Assembly: GCF_048548695.1 (NCBI RefSeq)
Contig: NZ_JBLYIF010000005.1
Source of the DNA: Neptuniibacter sp048548695
GTDB lineage: Bacteria; Pseudomonadota; Gammaproteobacteria; Pseudomonadales; Balneatricaceae
Strand: one strand, 5' to 3'
DNA: 64,000 nt
Part shown: positions 34,728 through 43,331 of the stretch, one piece after another
Numbering within the stretch: position 1 is the first letter of the stretch
How the letters are laid out: each line of letters opens with the position of its first letter
Program-made: the position numbers and the translations under genes
The notes under the pieces: generated by a model
The model's input: only the letters and a program-made list of their open reading frames with translations
Databases searched by the model: none
Told to the model about the DNA's origin: nothing

Positions 34728-37307
34728 TTAGCGGAACACGAATTCTCCGGACTCGACATCGACAGCAATTTCAACGCCGGGGGCATATTGTCCCGCCAAG
34801 ATCTGTTGCGCCAGAGGATTTTCGATCCATTGCTGAATCGCACGTTTCAATGGCCTTGCACCGTAGATAGGCTCAAAGCCCACATCCACCAGTTTATCCA
34901 TGGCTGTGCTAGTGAGGGTCAGGGTTAAACCCCGTTCTGCAAGGCGCTGACGTAGACGATCCAGCTGAATCTCGGCAATGCCCGATACCTGCTCTTTGCG
35001 CAAACTATGGAATACCACCACTTCATCGATACGATTAATCACTTCCGGTCGGAAGTGCATGCCGACCGCTTCCATAACGGCATTACGCATCTGCTGATAG
35101 TCATCATCATCGCTAAAGTTTTGAATCAGGTCAGATCCCAGATTGGAAGTCATCACCACTATCGTGTTGCGGAAGTCGACTGTGCGCCCCTGACCATCCG
35201 TCAAGCGACCATCTTCCAACACCTGCAGCAGAATGTTAAACACATCCGGATGGGCCTTTTCTACCTCATCCAGCAGTAGCACCGAATAGGGTTTACGCCG
35301 CACCGCTTCAGTCAGGTATCCACCCTCTTCATAACCAACATAGCCTGGCGGTGCACCAATCAGACGCGCCACAGAGTGCTTCTCCATAAACTCCGACATA
35401 TCGATCCGCACCATGGCTTCCTCAGTATCAAACAGGAAGCTGGCTAATGTTTTACACAGCTCAGTTTTACCCACGCCAGTAGGCCCCAGGAACAAGAATG
35501 AACCATTAGGCCGGTTAGGATCAGCCAACCCTGCCCGCGAGCGGCGCACCGCATTGGATACGGCGATGACGGCCTCATCCTGACCTATCACCCGCTGATG
35601 CAAAGCCTGCTCCATGCGCAGCAGCTTTTCCCGTTCGCCTTCCAGCATTTTACTGACCGGAATGCCGGTCCAGCGGGACACGACTTCTGCAACTTCTTCT
35701 TCCGTCACTTTATTACGTAGCAGTTTATTACTGGTTTCACCCTGCTGCTCCGCCTCAGCGGCGGCTGCCAGCTGTTTTTCCAGCTCCGGAATCTCACCAT
35801 ACTGCAGCTCTGACATGCGGGCGAGATCGCCAGCACGACTGGCCTGTTCCATCTCCACACGCGCCTGATCAAGCTGCTCTTTGACCTTCTGCGAACCCTG
35901 TAGGGCAAGTTTCTCGGCTTTCCAGACCTCATCTAAGTCAGCAAACTCTTTCTCCAACCGACTGATCGTGTCTTCCAATTCCTGCAGACGCTGCTTCGCC
36001 GCAGCATCTTGCTCTTTTTTCAGCGCTTCACGTTCCATCTTCAGCTGAATAAGACGCCGCTCCAGACGGTCCATATCCTCGGGTTTCGAATCCATCTCCA
36101 TCCGGATGCGCGATGCCGCTTCATCGATCAGATCAATCGCTTTATCCGGCAACTGACGATCGGTGATATAACGCTGTGACAGCTTTGCTGCAGCAATAAT
36201 GGCGGAGTCGGTTATATCAACCCCATGGTGCACTTCGTAACGTTCTTTCAAACCACGCAGGATCGCTACAGTGGACTCTTCGTCAGGCTCATCCACCTGC
36301 ACCTTCTGGAAGCGGCGCTCCAGTGCTGCATCCTTCTCTACATACTGACGGTATTCATTCAAAGTCGTAGCGCCTACGCAGTGCAGTTCGCCCCGTGCCA
36401 GCGCCGGTTTCAGCATATTACCGGCATCCATGGCACCTTCGCCCTTACCAGCACCGACCATGGTGTGTAGCTCATCAATAAACAGAATGACCTGACCTTC
36501 CTGTTTCGACAGTTCATTCAGCACCGCTTTAAGGCGCTCCTCAAACTCGCCACGGAATTTTGCACCCGCAATCAAAGCGCCCATATCCAGTGACAGGACT
36601 TTTTTCCGCTTCAGCCCTTCGGGGACTTCACCGTTAACAATGCGTTGGGCCAGGCCTTCAACGATGGCGGTTTTACCAACCCCCGGTTCACCAATCAGTA
36701 CCGGGTTGTTTTTGGTTCGGCGCTGCAACACCTGGATAGTACGACGAATCTCATCATCCCGGCCGATCACCGGATCAAGCTTGCCGGACTCTGCCCGTTC
36801 CGTCAGATCGATACAGTACTTGCCCAGTGCCTGCCGATTATCTTCAGCATTAGGATCATTCACACTGTCTCCACCACGCATCTGGTTGATCACCTGTTCT
36901 AACTGAGCTTTGGTTATCCCGGCATCACGCAGTAACTTGCCGGCATCGGTTTTATCGTCAGCCAGTGCCAGCAACACCAATTCACTGGCAATAAACTGGT
37001 CACCACGCTGCTGCGCCAGTTTATCGATTAGATTGAAGATCCGTGCACTGTCCTGAGAAAAACGCACTTCTCCATCAGGATTATTCACCCTGGGTAGCGC
37101 TTCAAGCTTAGTCTGCAGTTGCTGCCGCAGGTTCTGTAGATTAGCGCCGGCCTGTTGTAAAACCTGGCCAGCGGTACCCTGACGTTGCTCCAGCAAAGCA
37201 CTGAGCAGATGCAGGGGTTCAATGAAGTTATGATCACGCCCAACAGCTAGCGATTGTGCATCAGCCAGGGCTTCCTGAAGTTTGGCGGTAAATTTATCGG
37301 GGCGCAT
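34728..37307 (-). CDS. clpB: ATP-dependent disaggregase ClpB
   Basis: Hexameric AAA+ chaperone that, with DnaK, extracts proteins from aggregates after heat shock. The 859-residue product has the ClpN repeat domain (1-145), first AAA+ module with Walker A GEPGVGKTA and FIDELHT, the long coiled-coil M domain (about 405-525), and second AAA+ module with GPTGVGKTE and LLDEVEKAH. An internal start near residue 148, used in other species to make a short form, is possible (SVNDPNAEDNRQAL region). Driven by the sigma32 promoter at 37360-37388. Confidence 0.98.
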   Translation of the reverse strand: MRPDKFTAKLQEALADAQSLAVGRDHNFIEPLHLLSALLEQRQGTAGQVLQQAGANLQNLRQQLQTKLEALPRVNNPDGEVRFSQDSARIFNLIDKLAQQRGDQFIASELVLLALADDKTDAGKLLRDAGITKAQLEQVINQMRGGDSVNDPNAEDNRQALGKYCIDLTERAESGKLDPVIGRDDEIRRTIQVLQRRTKNNPVLIGEPGVGKTAIVEGLAQRIVNGEVPEGLKRKKVLSLDMGALIAGAKFRGEFEERLKAVLNELSKQEGQVILFIDELHTMVGAGKGEGAMDAGNMLKPALARGELHCVGATTLNEYRQYVEKDAALERRFQKVQVDEPDEESTVAILRGLKERYEVHHGVDITDSAIIAAAKLSQRYITDRQLPDKAIDLIDEAASRIRMEMDSKPEDMDRLERRLIQLKMEREALKKEQDAAAKQRLQELEDTISRLEKEFADLDEVWKAEKLALQGSQKVKEQLDQARVEMEQASRAGDLARMSELQYGEIPELEKQLAAAAEAEQQGETSNKLLRNKVTEEEVAEVVSRWTGIPVSKMLEGEREKLLRMEQALHQRVIGQDEAVIAVSNAVRRSRAGLADPNRPNGSFLFLGPTGVGKTELCKTLASFLFDTEEAMVRIDMSEFMEKHSVARLIGAPPGYVGYEEGGYLTEAVRRKPYSVLLLDEVEKAHPDVFNILLQVLEDGRLTDGQGRTVDFRNTIVVMTSNLGSDLIQNFSDDDDYQQMRNAVMEAVGMHFRPEVINRIDEVVVFHSLRKEQVSGIAEIQLDRLRQRLAERGLTLTLTSTAMDKLVDVGFEPIYGARPLKRAIQQWIENPLAQQILAGQYAPGVEIAVDVESGEFVFR

Positions 37308-37359
37308 ATATCCTCCACACCCAAGTCCCGTAAGGGATTAAATCAAATGAATGATTCAG

Positions 37360-37388
37360 GTATGGGGGTTGAATGCGGTCGCTTCAAG
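37360..37388 (-). promoter_or_regulatory. Heat-shock (sigma32) promoter of clpB
   Basis: The minus strand reads CTTGAAG (complement of 37382-37388) and CCCCATAC (complement of 37360-37367), an almost exact match to the sigma32 consensus (CTTGAAA / CCCCATNT) with proper spacing, 53 bases before the clpB start codon. This directly supports heat-shock control of clpB. Confidence 0.88.
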
Positions 37389-37447
37389 CATGAAGCGTAT
37401 AAAAATTAGACAAAGCTGATATAGATCAAGCGTTCAGCAAATGGGAA

Positions 37448-37789
37448 TCAAGCCGATTGTACTGCGCTGGCCAGCTCTTGCTGACTGCACTTAACTACCT
37501 CGCGTACCAGCTGAATATTACTATGCTTGGGCGACAGGCAGACTAGGATCCAGCCCTGCTTCATCAGAAAGCCACTGAGACGCATATGCCCGATTTCAAG
37601 ATGAGACTCGTTATGATTCGCCCCCACCCGGGAGGCATTGTGGAAAATATAGCTGAAAGCCTGTCGGGCAATAGTCTGGTAGTTACGTTCACTGGCCTCA
37701 AACGTGGATGCCTCGACTTCCTTGTTACGCAACAGGCAGGCAGCCTGTATTAATCCAGGTTGATGTAGCTGTTTCAGGGCAGTGATCAT
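37448..37789 (-). CDS. Roadblock/LC7-like small protein, partner of the GTPase
   Basis: A 113-residue protein with the alpha-beta pattern of roadblock/LC7 proteins: an N-terminal helix and strand (PGLIQAACLLRNKEVEASTFE), a helix (NYQTIARQAFSYIFHNASRVG), then paired strands (ESHLEIGHMRLSGFLMKQGWILVCLS) and a C-terminal helix. Sequence similarity to named families is weak, and I rely on pattern and context. The start overlaps the stop of the upstream GTPase gene by four bases, so the two products are translationally coupled. Such proteins act as regulators (MglB-type) of small GTPases. Confidence 0.6.
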   Translation of the reverse strand: MITALKQLHQPGLIQAACLLRNKEVEASTFEASERNYQTIARQAFSYIFHNASRVGANHNESHLEIGHMRLSGFLMKQGWILVCLSPKHSNIQLVREVVKCSQQELASAVQSA

Positions 37790-38739
37790 TCGTTACTCCA
37801 CTGTAGCAGGTCAGCAGCTTGTTGCTTCAGCACCGTCAGGGTCAATGATGGCTCGGAGCAGAGACCTAAAGCATGTTCTGTATCCACAAACACGGAAAGC
37901 GTTTCTTCGCCTTCTCCACACAGCACCAGGTTATCAATTGACCCCATAAAAGCAGCCTTCTTCTCCAAAGCTGAGATCAGGTTTGCCATGGAACAAAGCA
38001 GCTCTTTTTTCAGTTCACTCTTTATGGTTGAGTCGACAATCTTGCGCTCCGCATCCAGATACATCGCGGAGGTAATACCCCGGGTATTGATTGCAGCCTG
38101 TAGCAGTGGCACCTGATTAATCTCTGTCGAAGGCTCTGCTGTCGTTTCCGGCAACTCAGGTTGTTTGCTATCCAGTCGTGCACCAATATTCTGCCAATCG
38201 AGTCCTGAGACCTCATTACCTACCAGATCCTGCAGCACCGACAACACAGAGGACGGCACCCGGGCATCGATAAACATGACAGTCGTGAACACACCCATAT
38301 CCTTGAGCACACGCTGATAATGATCCAAGTCGGGCTGAGCACGCAGGTCAGAATGCGTTACGGCGATAATCATGCGACGCCGAACGATAAAGTCACGAAA
38401 CTCTTCCAGATAGAATTTGATGTCACGAAAAGGGTCTTTACGGGTATTGTCCACCAGCAAAATCATACCGATGGCATCATGCGCCAGGTCACTCATCATG
38501 AGTTCCCACATGAACTTAAATCGCTCCTGCCCCGGGGTGCCATAGAGGTGCATACGTGCCGTATCGTCCAGCTCCAGCACACCATAATCCATAGCAATGG
38601 TGGTCGTACGCTTACGACGAATCGCCGAATCACTGACATTGGCGTCAGTATCGACAGTATCAATATCACTTAATGATCGGATAGCAGTGGTTTTGCCGGA
38701 TGCCACTGAACCGGTAAACAACACCTTAAAATCTTTCAT
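37786..38739 (-). CDS. Ras-like small GTPase with C-terminal roadblock-like domain
   Basis: A 317-residue protein. The GTPase domain (1-185) shows the P-loop GSVASGKTT (10-18), a switch-II motif YGTPGQERFKFMW (66-78) and THSD (128-131) as the NKxD-type motif. This GTPGQ-x-RF-x-FMW variant resembles MglA-like and actinobacterial conservon (CvnD) GTPases. After a linker (190-210), residues about 215-315 have a roadblock/LC7-like pattern (ITSAMYLDAERKIVDST ... LVLCGEGEETLSVFVDTEHAL). The downstream gene encodes a second roadblock-like protein. A role in polarity, motility or signalling is likely by analogy only. Confidence 0.78.
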   Translation of the reverse strand: MKDFKVLFTGSVASGKTTAIRSLSDIDTVDTDANVSDSAIRRKRTTTIAMDYGVLELDDTARMHLYGTPGQERFKFMWELMMSDLAHDAIGMILLVDNTRKDPFRDIKFYLEEFRDFIVRRRMIIAVTHSDLRAQPDLDHYQRVLKDMGVFTTVMFIDARVPSSVLSVLQDLVGNEVSGLDWQNIGARLDSKQPELPETTAEPSTEINQVPLLQAAINTRGITSAMYLDAERKIVDSTIKSELKKELLCSMANLISALEKKAAFMGSIDNLVLCGEGEETLSVFVDTEHALGLCSEPSLTLTVLKQQAADLLQWSNE

Positions 38740-38957
38740 TCACAGCTCCCTGACGGCACGGATCAGACATGCAAAGAGTCGCGCAAACACATGACATAAC
38801 AGCATCTTAAACTCTGTGGCGTGTAATCAACAAGCCACTCATTAAAAGCTTTATCGCTATTTTGTGTCTACTGATCCAATCCAGGCCCTTTATCCTGAAT
38901 GAGTATCGGCCAAACTGCGGGTTGCTCAAGTCTGCGATCAGGTACTTTTATACGCCA

Positions 38958-39581
38958 CTACACTATCGGAATATCAAAATACGTCTCGGGGTATGGCTCA
39001 TCCGCCAGCGTAAAGTGCCACCACTCATGATGGAACGGCACAAACCCATGCTGTTCCATCATACTTCTCAGTAGCAGCCGGTTAGCCCTCGCCTGGGCAC
39101 TTATATCGGCGCAGTCGATCCAGGAACGGCGACCAAAGAAATCAAATGGGCTGCCCATATCCAGCTCAGCCCCACTGGCCATATCCACGATCGTCAGGTC
39201 CACGGTACTGCCACGACTATGGCTAGAACGCGCCATCAGATAACCTTCGCTAAACAGCTCAGCAGGCTGCAAGCCCGGGTAATATTGCTCCGCCTGACAT
39301 GCAACCGGTGCCGACTTTGCCCAGCGAAGAAAATGACTGACAGCGCGTTGCGGGCGATAGGCATCAAATACTTTAAGCCCCAGACCAGACAGTAACAGTG
39401 CCTTCTGCACTTGCAACAACGCCTCAGCAGCGGGAGGCGTCAACCAGGCATGATTTGCTGCATAACCCTCAATCGGCTCACCAATAAAATTATCTTCTGA
39501 ACTGTATTTCAGGTCCACCACCAAGGTAGGAATCAGCGACTTCAGCTCAACAAAAAGCTCAGAAAGTATGTACTTACTCAC
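38958..39581 (-). CDS. D-alanyl-D-alanine dipeptidase (VanX/DdpX type)
   Basis: Zinc dipeptidase of the M15D family, which hydrolyses D-Ala-D-Ala. The 207-residue product has DAYRP (R76), the first zinc motif SSHSRGSTVD (H121, D128) and HEWWH (E186 as base, H189 as ligand). No signal peptide is visible, suggesting a cytoplasmic role in recycling peptidoglycan dipeptide rather than vancomycin resistance; no vanHA-like genes are nearby. It overlaps the stop of pgeF by four bases, linking two wall-related genes. Confidence 0.9.
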   Translation of the reverse strand: MSKYILSELFVELKSLIPTLVVDLKYSSEDNFIGEPIEGYAANHAWLTPPAAEALLQVQKALLLSGLGLKVFDAYRPQRAVSHFLRWAKSAPVACQAEQYYPGLQPAELFSEGYLMARSSHSRGSTVDLTIVDMASGAELDMGSPFDFFGRRSWIDCADISAQARANRLLLRSMMEQHGFVPFHHEWWHFTLADEPYPETYFDIPIV

Positions 39582-40327
39582 TTTAGAGGAACCCGCATAT
39601 CTTCAATCCATATAAGACTTGCCATTCTGCCGGTCATACCATCCCGCCGGTAAGAAAAGAACTTATCTGCATCATTGAACGTACAGTAATCGCCACCCGA
39701 AACCGAAACCACACCCGCTTGTTTCAGCCGCATACGTGCCAGTTGATAGAGATCTGCCATATATTTTTCAGGCACTCCCGTTGCCTCAAACGCATCGGCA
39801 TTCTCCAGATTCTGAGACAAAAACGCGGCACGAACTTCATCGCCGACTTCAAATGCCTTCGGCCCGATAGCTGGCCCCAGCCAGGCAATAACATCGTCGG
39901 TATTATTAAACTGTTGCAGTGTTTTTTCTAATATCCCGGCCAGCAAACCACGCCAACCTGCATGCGCTACCGCAACCCGGGTACCACTGCTATTGGTAAA
40001 AAACACCGGCAGACAGTCCGCGGTCATGACGATACACGCCAGCCCTGTCTCGACGGTCCAGCAAGCATCCGCTTCAGGTATCAGGCCGTTATCACTGGCT
40101 TCAACAACATCTGTACCGTGCACTTGCTGCAACCACTGCGGCGAGCGCACCAGCCCTAGAGACTGCAGCAACAGAACTCTGTTTTTCGCGACACTCTCTG
40201 ATAAATCATCAACATGATCGCCCAGATTCAGGCTAGCAAAGGGCGCATTACTCACCCCCCCTAGGCGGGTAGTGGTCAGAGCATGAACCTGCTTCGGTGC
40301 CGGCCAGCTCGCCTGTATCCATTGCAT
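39578..40327 (-). CDS. pgeF: Peptidoglycan editing factor PgeF (YfiH, multicopper-polyphenol-oxidase-like)
   Basis: Laccase-domain protein that in Escherichia coli removes mis-incorporated amino acids (L-Ser-containing) from peptidoglycan precursors. The 249-residue product contains the catalytic metal-site motifs QQVHGTDVV, MTADCLPV and VAHAGWRGL. The frame is open six codons upstream from a TTG; ATG 40325-40327, within reach of the TTGAGG at the rluD 3' end, is preferred. Eight bases separate it from rluD, the usual neighbour. Confidence 0.93.
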   Translation of the reverse strand: MQWIQASWPAPKQVHALTTTRLGGVSNAPFASLNLGDHVDDLSESVAKNRVLLLQSLGLVRSPQWLQQVHGTDVVEASDNGLIPEADACWTVETGLACIVMTADCLPVFFTNSSGTRVAVAHAGWRGLLAGILEKTLQQFNNTDDVIAWLGPAIGPKAFEVGDEVRAAFLSQNLENADAFEATGVPEKYMADLYQLARMRLKQAGVVSVSGGDYCTFNDADKFFSYRRDGMTGRMASLIWIEDMRVPLK

Positions 40328-40334
40328 ACGAACT

Positions 40335-41297
40335 TCAGACCTCAACCTGTTCTTTATCGGCTTTTAACAGAGTCAATAAATGCTGTATATCCTGTGGCAG
40401 ATCAATTTCCCAGGATACCAGCTCTCCGGTTTCCGGGTGCCATAATTCAAGCTTTTTAGCATGCAGTGCCTGACGGCGAAAACCGCGTAACGCCTCCAGC
40501 AGATCGTCACTAATTCCTTTAGGCAACCGGAAGCGCCCCCCATATAGCTGATCACCCACTAGCGGATAGTGAATGTGCGACATATGCACGCGGATCTGGT
40601 GAGTACGTCCGGTCTCAAGCTTGAGCCGTACATGGGTGTGGGCGCGGAATTTTTCTAACACCCGATAATGCGTAATGGCTTCTTTACCAACCCCAACAAC
40701 TGCCATTTTTTGCCGGTTTTTGGTGTGCCTGCCCATAGGTTCATCCACCGTGCCGCCACCGGTCATCACCTTGTGCACAATGGCTTCATACTCACGGCCC
40801 ATCTCGCGTGACTGCAGTTGGGTGACCAACTCAGTCTGCGCAGGAATGGTTTTCGCCACCACCATCAGGCCTGTGGTATCCATATCCAGCCGATGGATAA
40901 TACCGGCTCGGGGCACCTGCGCAATATCGGGACAATGATGCAACAAGGCATTCAACAGCGTACCGTCATGATGCCCTGCCGCCGGGTGTACCACTAACCC
41001 TGCGGGTTTATTGATAACGATGATCGCATCGTCTTCGTAAACCACATCCAGCGGGATGTCTTGCGGCTTATGATGCTCAATTGACTCCAAAGTGGCATTA
41101 AGCGCCAGCGTTTCGCCGCCGAAAAGCTTATCTCGGGGACGGCGCACTTCGCCATTCACTGTCAGAGAGCCGTCTTTAATCCAGCCCTGCAAACGAGACC
41201 GGGAGTATTCCGGGAACAGTTTTGAGACTGCCTGATCGAGGCGCTGACCTATCAGGTCATCGGTTACCGGGGCAGAAAGAGTAATTTGGTCAGACAT
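40335..41297 (-). CDS. rluD: 23S rRNA pseudouridine(1911/1915/1917) synthase
   Basis: Modifies helix 69 of 23S rRNA, needed for normal ribosome assembly. The 320-residue product has an N-terminal S4 domain (GQRLDQAVSKLFPEYSRSRLQ) and the RluA-family catalytic motif GIIHRLDMDTTGLMVVAKT with the active aspartate, followed by LETGRTHQIRVHM. Divergent from bamD, an arrangement conserved across gammaproteobacteria. Confidence 0.96.
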   Translation of the reverse strand: MSDQITLSAPVTDDLIGQRLDQAVSKLFPEYSRSRLQGWIKDGSLTVNGEVRRPRDKLFGGETLALNATLESIEHHKPQDIPLDVVYEDDAIIVINKPAGLVVHPAAGHHDGTLLNALLHHCPDIAQVPRAGIIHRLDMDTTGLMVVAKTIPAQTELVTQLQSREMGREYEAIVHKVMTGGGTVDEPMGRHTKNRQKMAVVGVGKEAITHYRVLEKFRAHTHVRLKLETGRTHQIRVHMSHIHYPLVGDQLYGGRFRLPKGISDDLLEALRGFRRQALHAKKLELWHPETGELVSWEIDLPQDIQHLLTLLKADKEQVEV

Positions 41298-41417
41298 TAG
41301 AACCTGTTAGATATTTCAGGAGGCTTTGGCTTACAGAACGGTTGTGTTTAAATAGGCCGTTAAATTCTTTGCCAGTATACCTCATAACCGGCTAGGGACT
41401 GCATCGGGATCGATAAC

Positions 41418-42350
41418 ATGCTACTCACCAGATTCATTGCAATACTGCTGTTAAGTTTTTCCATTTCGGCTTGCTCATGGTTTGCCGACAAATTGCCAGC
41501 ACCAGATATTCCAGAGCAACAGCTCTACGAGGAAGCCATTCTGGCCATGGACCTGAATGACTGGGAACTGGCATTAGAGAAACTGCAGCTCTTGGAAGCG
41601 CGCTACCCATTTGGTCGCTACTCCGAGCAAGCCCAGCTTGAGCTGATCTATGCCTATTTCAGCAACTACGAACCTGAAGCAGCCCGCGCTGCCGCTGATC
41701 GTTTTATCCGGCTGCACCCTAATCATGAAAATATTGATTACGCCTATTACCTTAAGGGGCTGACTGCATTCGAGCAGGATCGTTCGTGGATCTCCAGCTA
41801 CCTGCCGGTGGATGAATCAAAACGCGACCCCGGTGCCGCACTGGACTCATTTGAGAGTTTTAATCAGCTGGTAACCCGCTACCCTGACAGCCAATTTGCG
41901 CCGGATGCGCAAAAGCGCATGGTATACCTTAAGAACCGCCTGGCTGCTTATGAAGTACATGTTGCCCGCTATTACATCAAACGCGGTGCCTACGTCGCTG
42001 CAGTGAACCGTGGCCGCTATGTAGTAGAAAACATGCAGGAGACCCCTTCTCTTGCCGATGCGCTTGGCGTGCAGGTGGAAGCTTACACCCTGCTCGGTCG
42101 TCAGCAATTAGCCGCAGACACATTGGCGGTACTGCAGGAGAACTTCCCGGCTTACCAGTACACCCCAGCTTACAAGGCCGAAAAAACCCTACTGGATGCT
42201 GCCACCTTCGACCTGTTCAGCGACAGCGAAGATGCACCGCCTCCGGTAGCCGTAACCGCTCAGAGCGTACCGAAACCAGATAGAAGCTGGTTCAGTAAAC
42301 TGACCTTTGGCCTGTTTGATGACGAAGAGTCAGAAGCAAAAGCGGAATAA
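41418..42350 (+). CDS. bamD: Outer membrane protein assembly factor BamD
   Basis: Essential lipoprotein of the BAM complex that inserts beta-barrel proteins in the outer membrane. The 310-residue product has a lipoprotein signal with lipidated C19 (SFSISAC), and five TPR-type repeats (YEEAILAMDLNDWELALEKLQLLEARYPFG; LELIYAYFSNYEPEAARAAADRFIRLHPNH). It carries a charged C-terminal tail longer than in Escherichia coli (245 residues), as seen in pseudomonads. Divergent from rluD. Confidence 0.95.
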   Translation: MLLTRFIAILLLSFSISACSWFADKLPAPDIPEQQLYEEAILAMDLNDWELALEKLQLLEARYPFGRYSEQAQLELIYAYFSNYEPEAARAAADRFIRLHPNHENIDYAYYLKGLTAFEQDRSWISSYLPVDESKRDPGAALDSFESFNQLVTRYPDSQFAPDAQKRMVYLKNRLAAYEVHVARYYIKRGAYVAAVNRGRYVVENMQETPSLADALGVQVEAYTLLGRQQLAADTLAVLQENFPAYQYTPAYKAEKTLLDAATFDLFSDSEDAPPPVAVTAQSVPKPDRSWFSKLTFGLFDDEESEAKAE

Positions 42351-42366
42351 ATACGACTTCACCGCA

Positions 42367-42398
42367 CAAAAAAAGGCACCTCAGGGTGCCTTTTTTTT
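42367..42398. terminator. Bidirectional rho-independent terminator
   Basis: AAAAAAAGGCACC, loop TCAG, GGTGCCTTTTTTTT between the convergent bamD and nadE genes. Confidence 0.92.
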
Positions 42399-42410
42399 AC
42401 TCGTACTGCT

Positions 42411-43244
42411 TCAATCATATAGGGTTGGAATAGGCTGACGCTTATGCTCGGTACGCTGATAAATCGCAACAAGCTTCTTGGTTACCACCGGGTCCTGATT
42501 TTTACCTTCAAGAAAATCATCAATCTGCTCGTAGCTTAACCCCAGCGCATGCTCATCAGCTTTCTGCGGTGCCAGACATTCCAGGTCGGCTGTTGGCACC
42601 TTGGTGACAACAGCATCCGGGGCACCCAGCGTTTTCGCCAACTGACGCACCTGACGTTTACTCAAACCAAACAACGGCGCAAGGTCACAGGCACCATCGC
42701 CAAATTTGGTATAAAACCCGGTCACGTTTTCTGCCGAATGGTCTGTGCCCAGCACAAGGCCACCCAAGATACCTGCTACCTCATACTGCGCCACCATACG
42801 GCTACGCGCTTTAACATTGCCCTTGGCAAAGTCAATCGCGGCCTCATGCGCCGATAGCAAACTCGCCTGATCCAATGCGGTTAACACCTCAGCATGAATA
42901 CCATCGACACCCGACTGCACATTCACTGCAATGCTCTGGCTCGGGCGAATAAAGCGCAACGCGGCCTGTGCGTCGTCCTCATCCTGCTGCAAGGCATAGG
43001 GCAGACGAACCGCGACAAATGTATAAGTGGTATCGCCTGTTTCAGCCTGCAGCTGCTCAACCGCAAGCTGTGCCAAGCGGCCACAGGTGGAAGAGTCGAC
43101 ACCGCCACTAATGCCCAGCACAAGGTGTTTCTGCCCGGCACCGAGCAAGGTCGACTTAATGAAATCAATACGGCGCTGAATTTCGAAATCAGGATCAATG
43201 TCCGGCAATACCCGCATCTCGCGGATGATGTCCTGCGCTTGCAT
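42411..43244 (-). CDS. nadE: Ammonia-dependent NAD(+) synthetase
   Basis: Amidates deamido-NAD with ammonia. The 277-residue product has the PP-loop SGGVDSS (46-52), GTDHSAENVTGFYTKFGDGACDLAPLFGLSKRQVR-type sequence in its middle, and PTADLECLAPQKADEHALG; the length equals the short, ammonia-dependent form and no glutaminase domain is present. Convergent with bamD; 87 bases downstream of thiO. Confidence 0.95.
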   Translation of the reverse strand: MQAQDIIREMRVLPDIDPDFEIQRRIDFIKSTLLGAGQKHLVLGISGGVDSSTCGRLAQLAVEQLQAETGDTTYTFVAVRLPYALQQDEDDAQAALRFIRPSQSIAVNVQSGVDGIHAEVLTALDQASLLSAHEAAIDFAKGNVKARSRMVAQYEVAGILGGLVLGTDHSAENVTGFYTKFGDGACDLAPLFGLSKRQVRQLAKTLGAPDAVVTKVPTADLECLAPQKADEHALGLSYEQIDDFLEGKNQDPVVTKKLVAIYQRTEHKRQPIPTLYD

Positions 43245-43331
43245 AGCTCAACCCCTGGAAAGAAACAAACGTTATTGGTGCCATTGTAAGGCACCCAGCC
43301 AACGGCGCAAGTCAGCAACCTAGATAGCGGG

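Noticed and set aside
38958..39581. VanX-like gene as vancomycin resistance
   Set aside because: No vanH, vanA or sensor genes nearby, the host is Gram-negative, and the neighbour is pgeF; a recycling role fits better.
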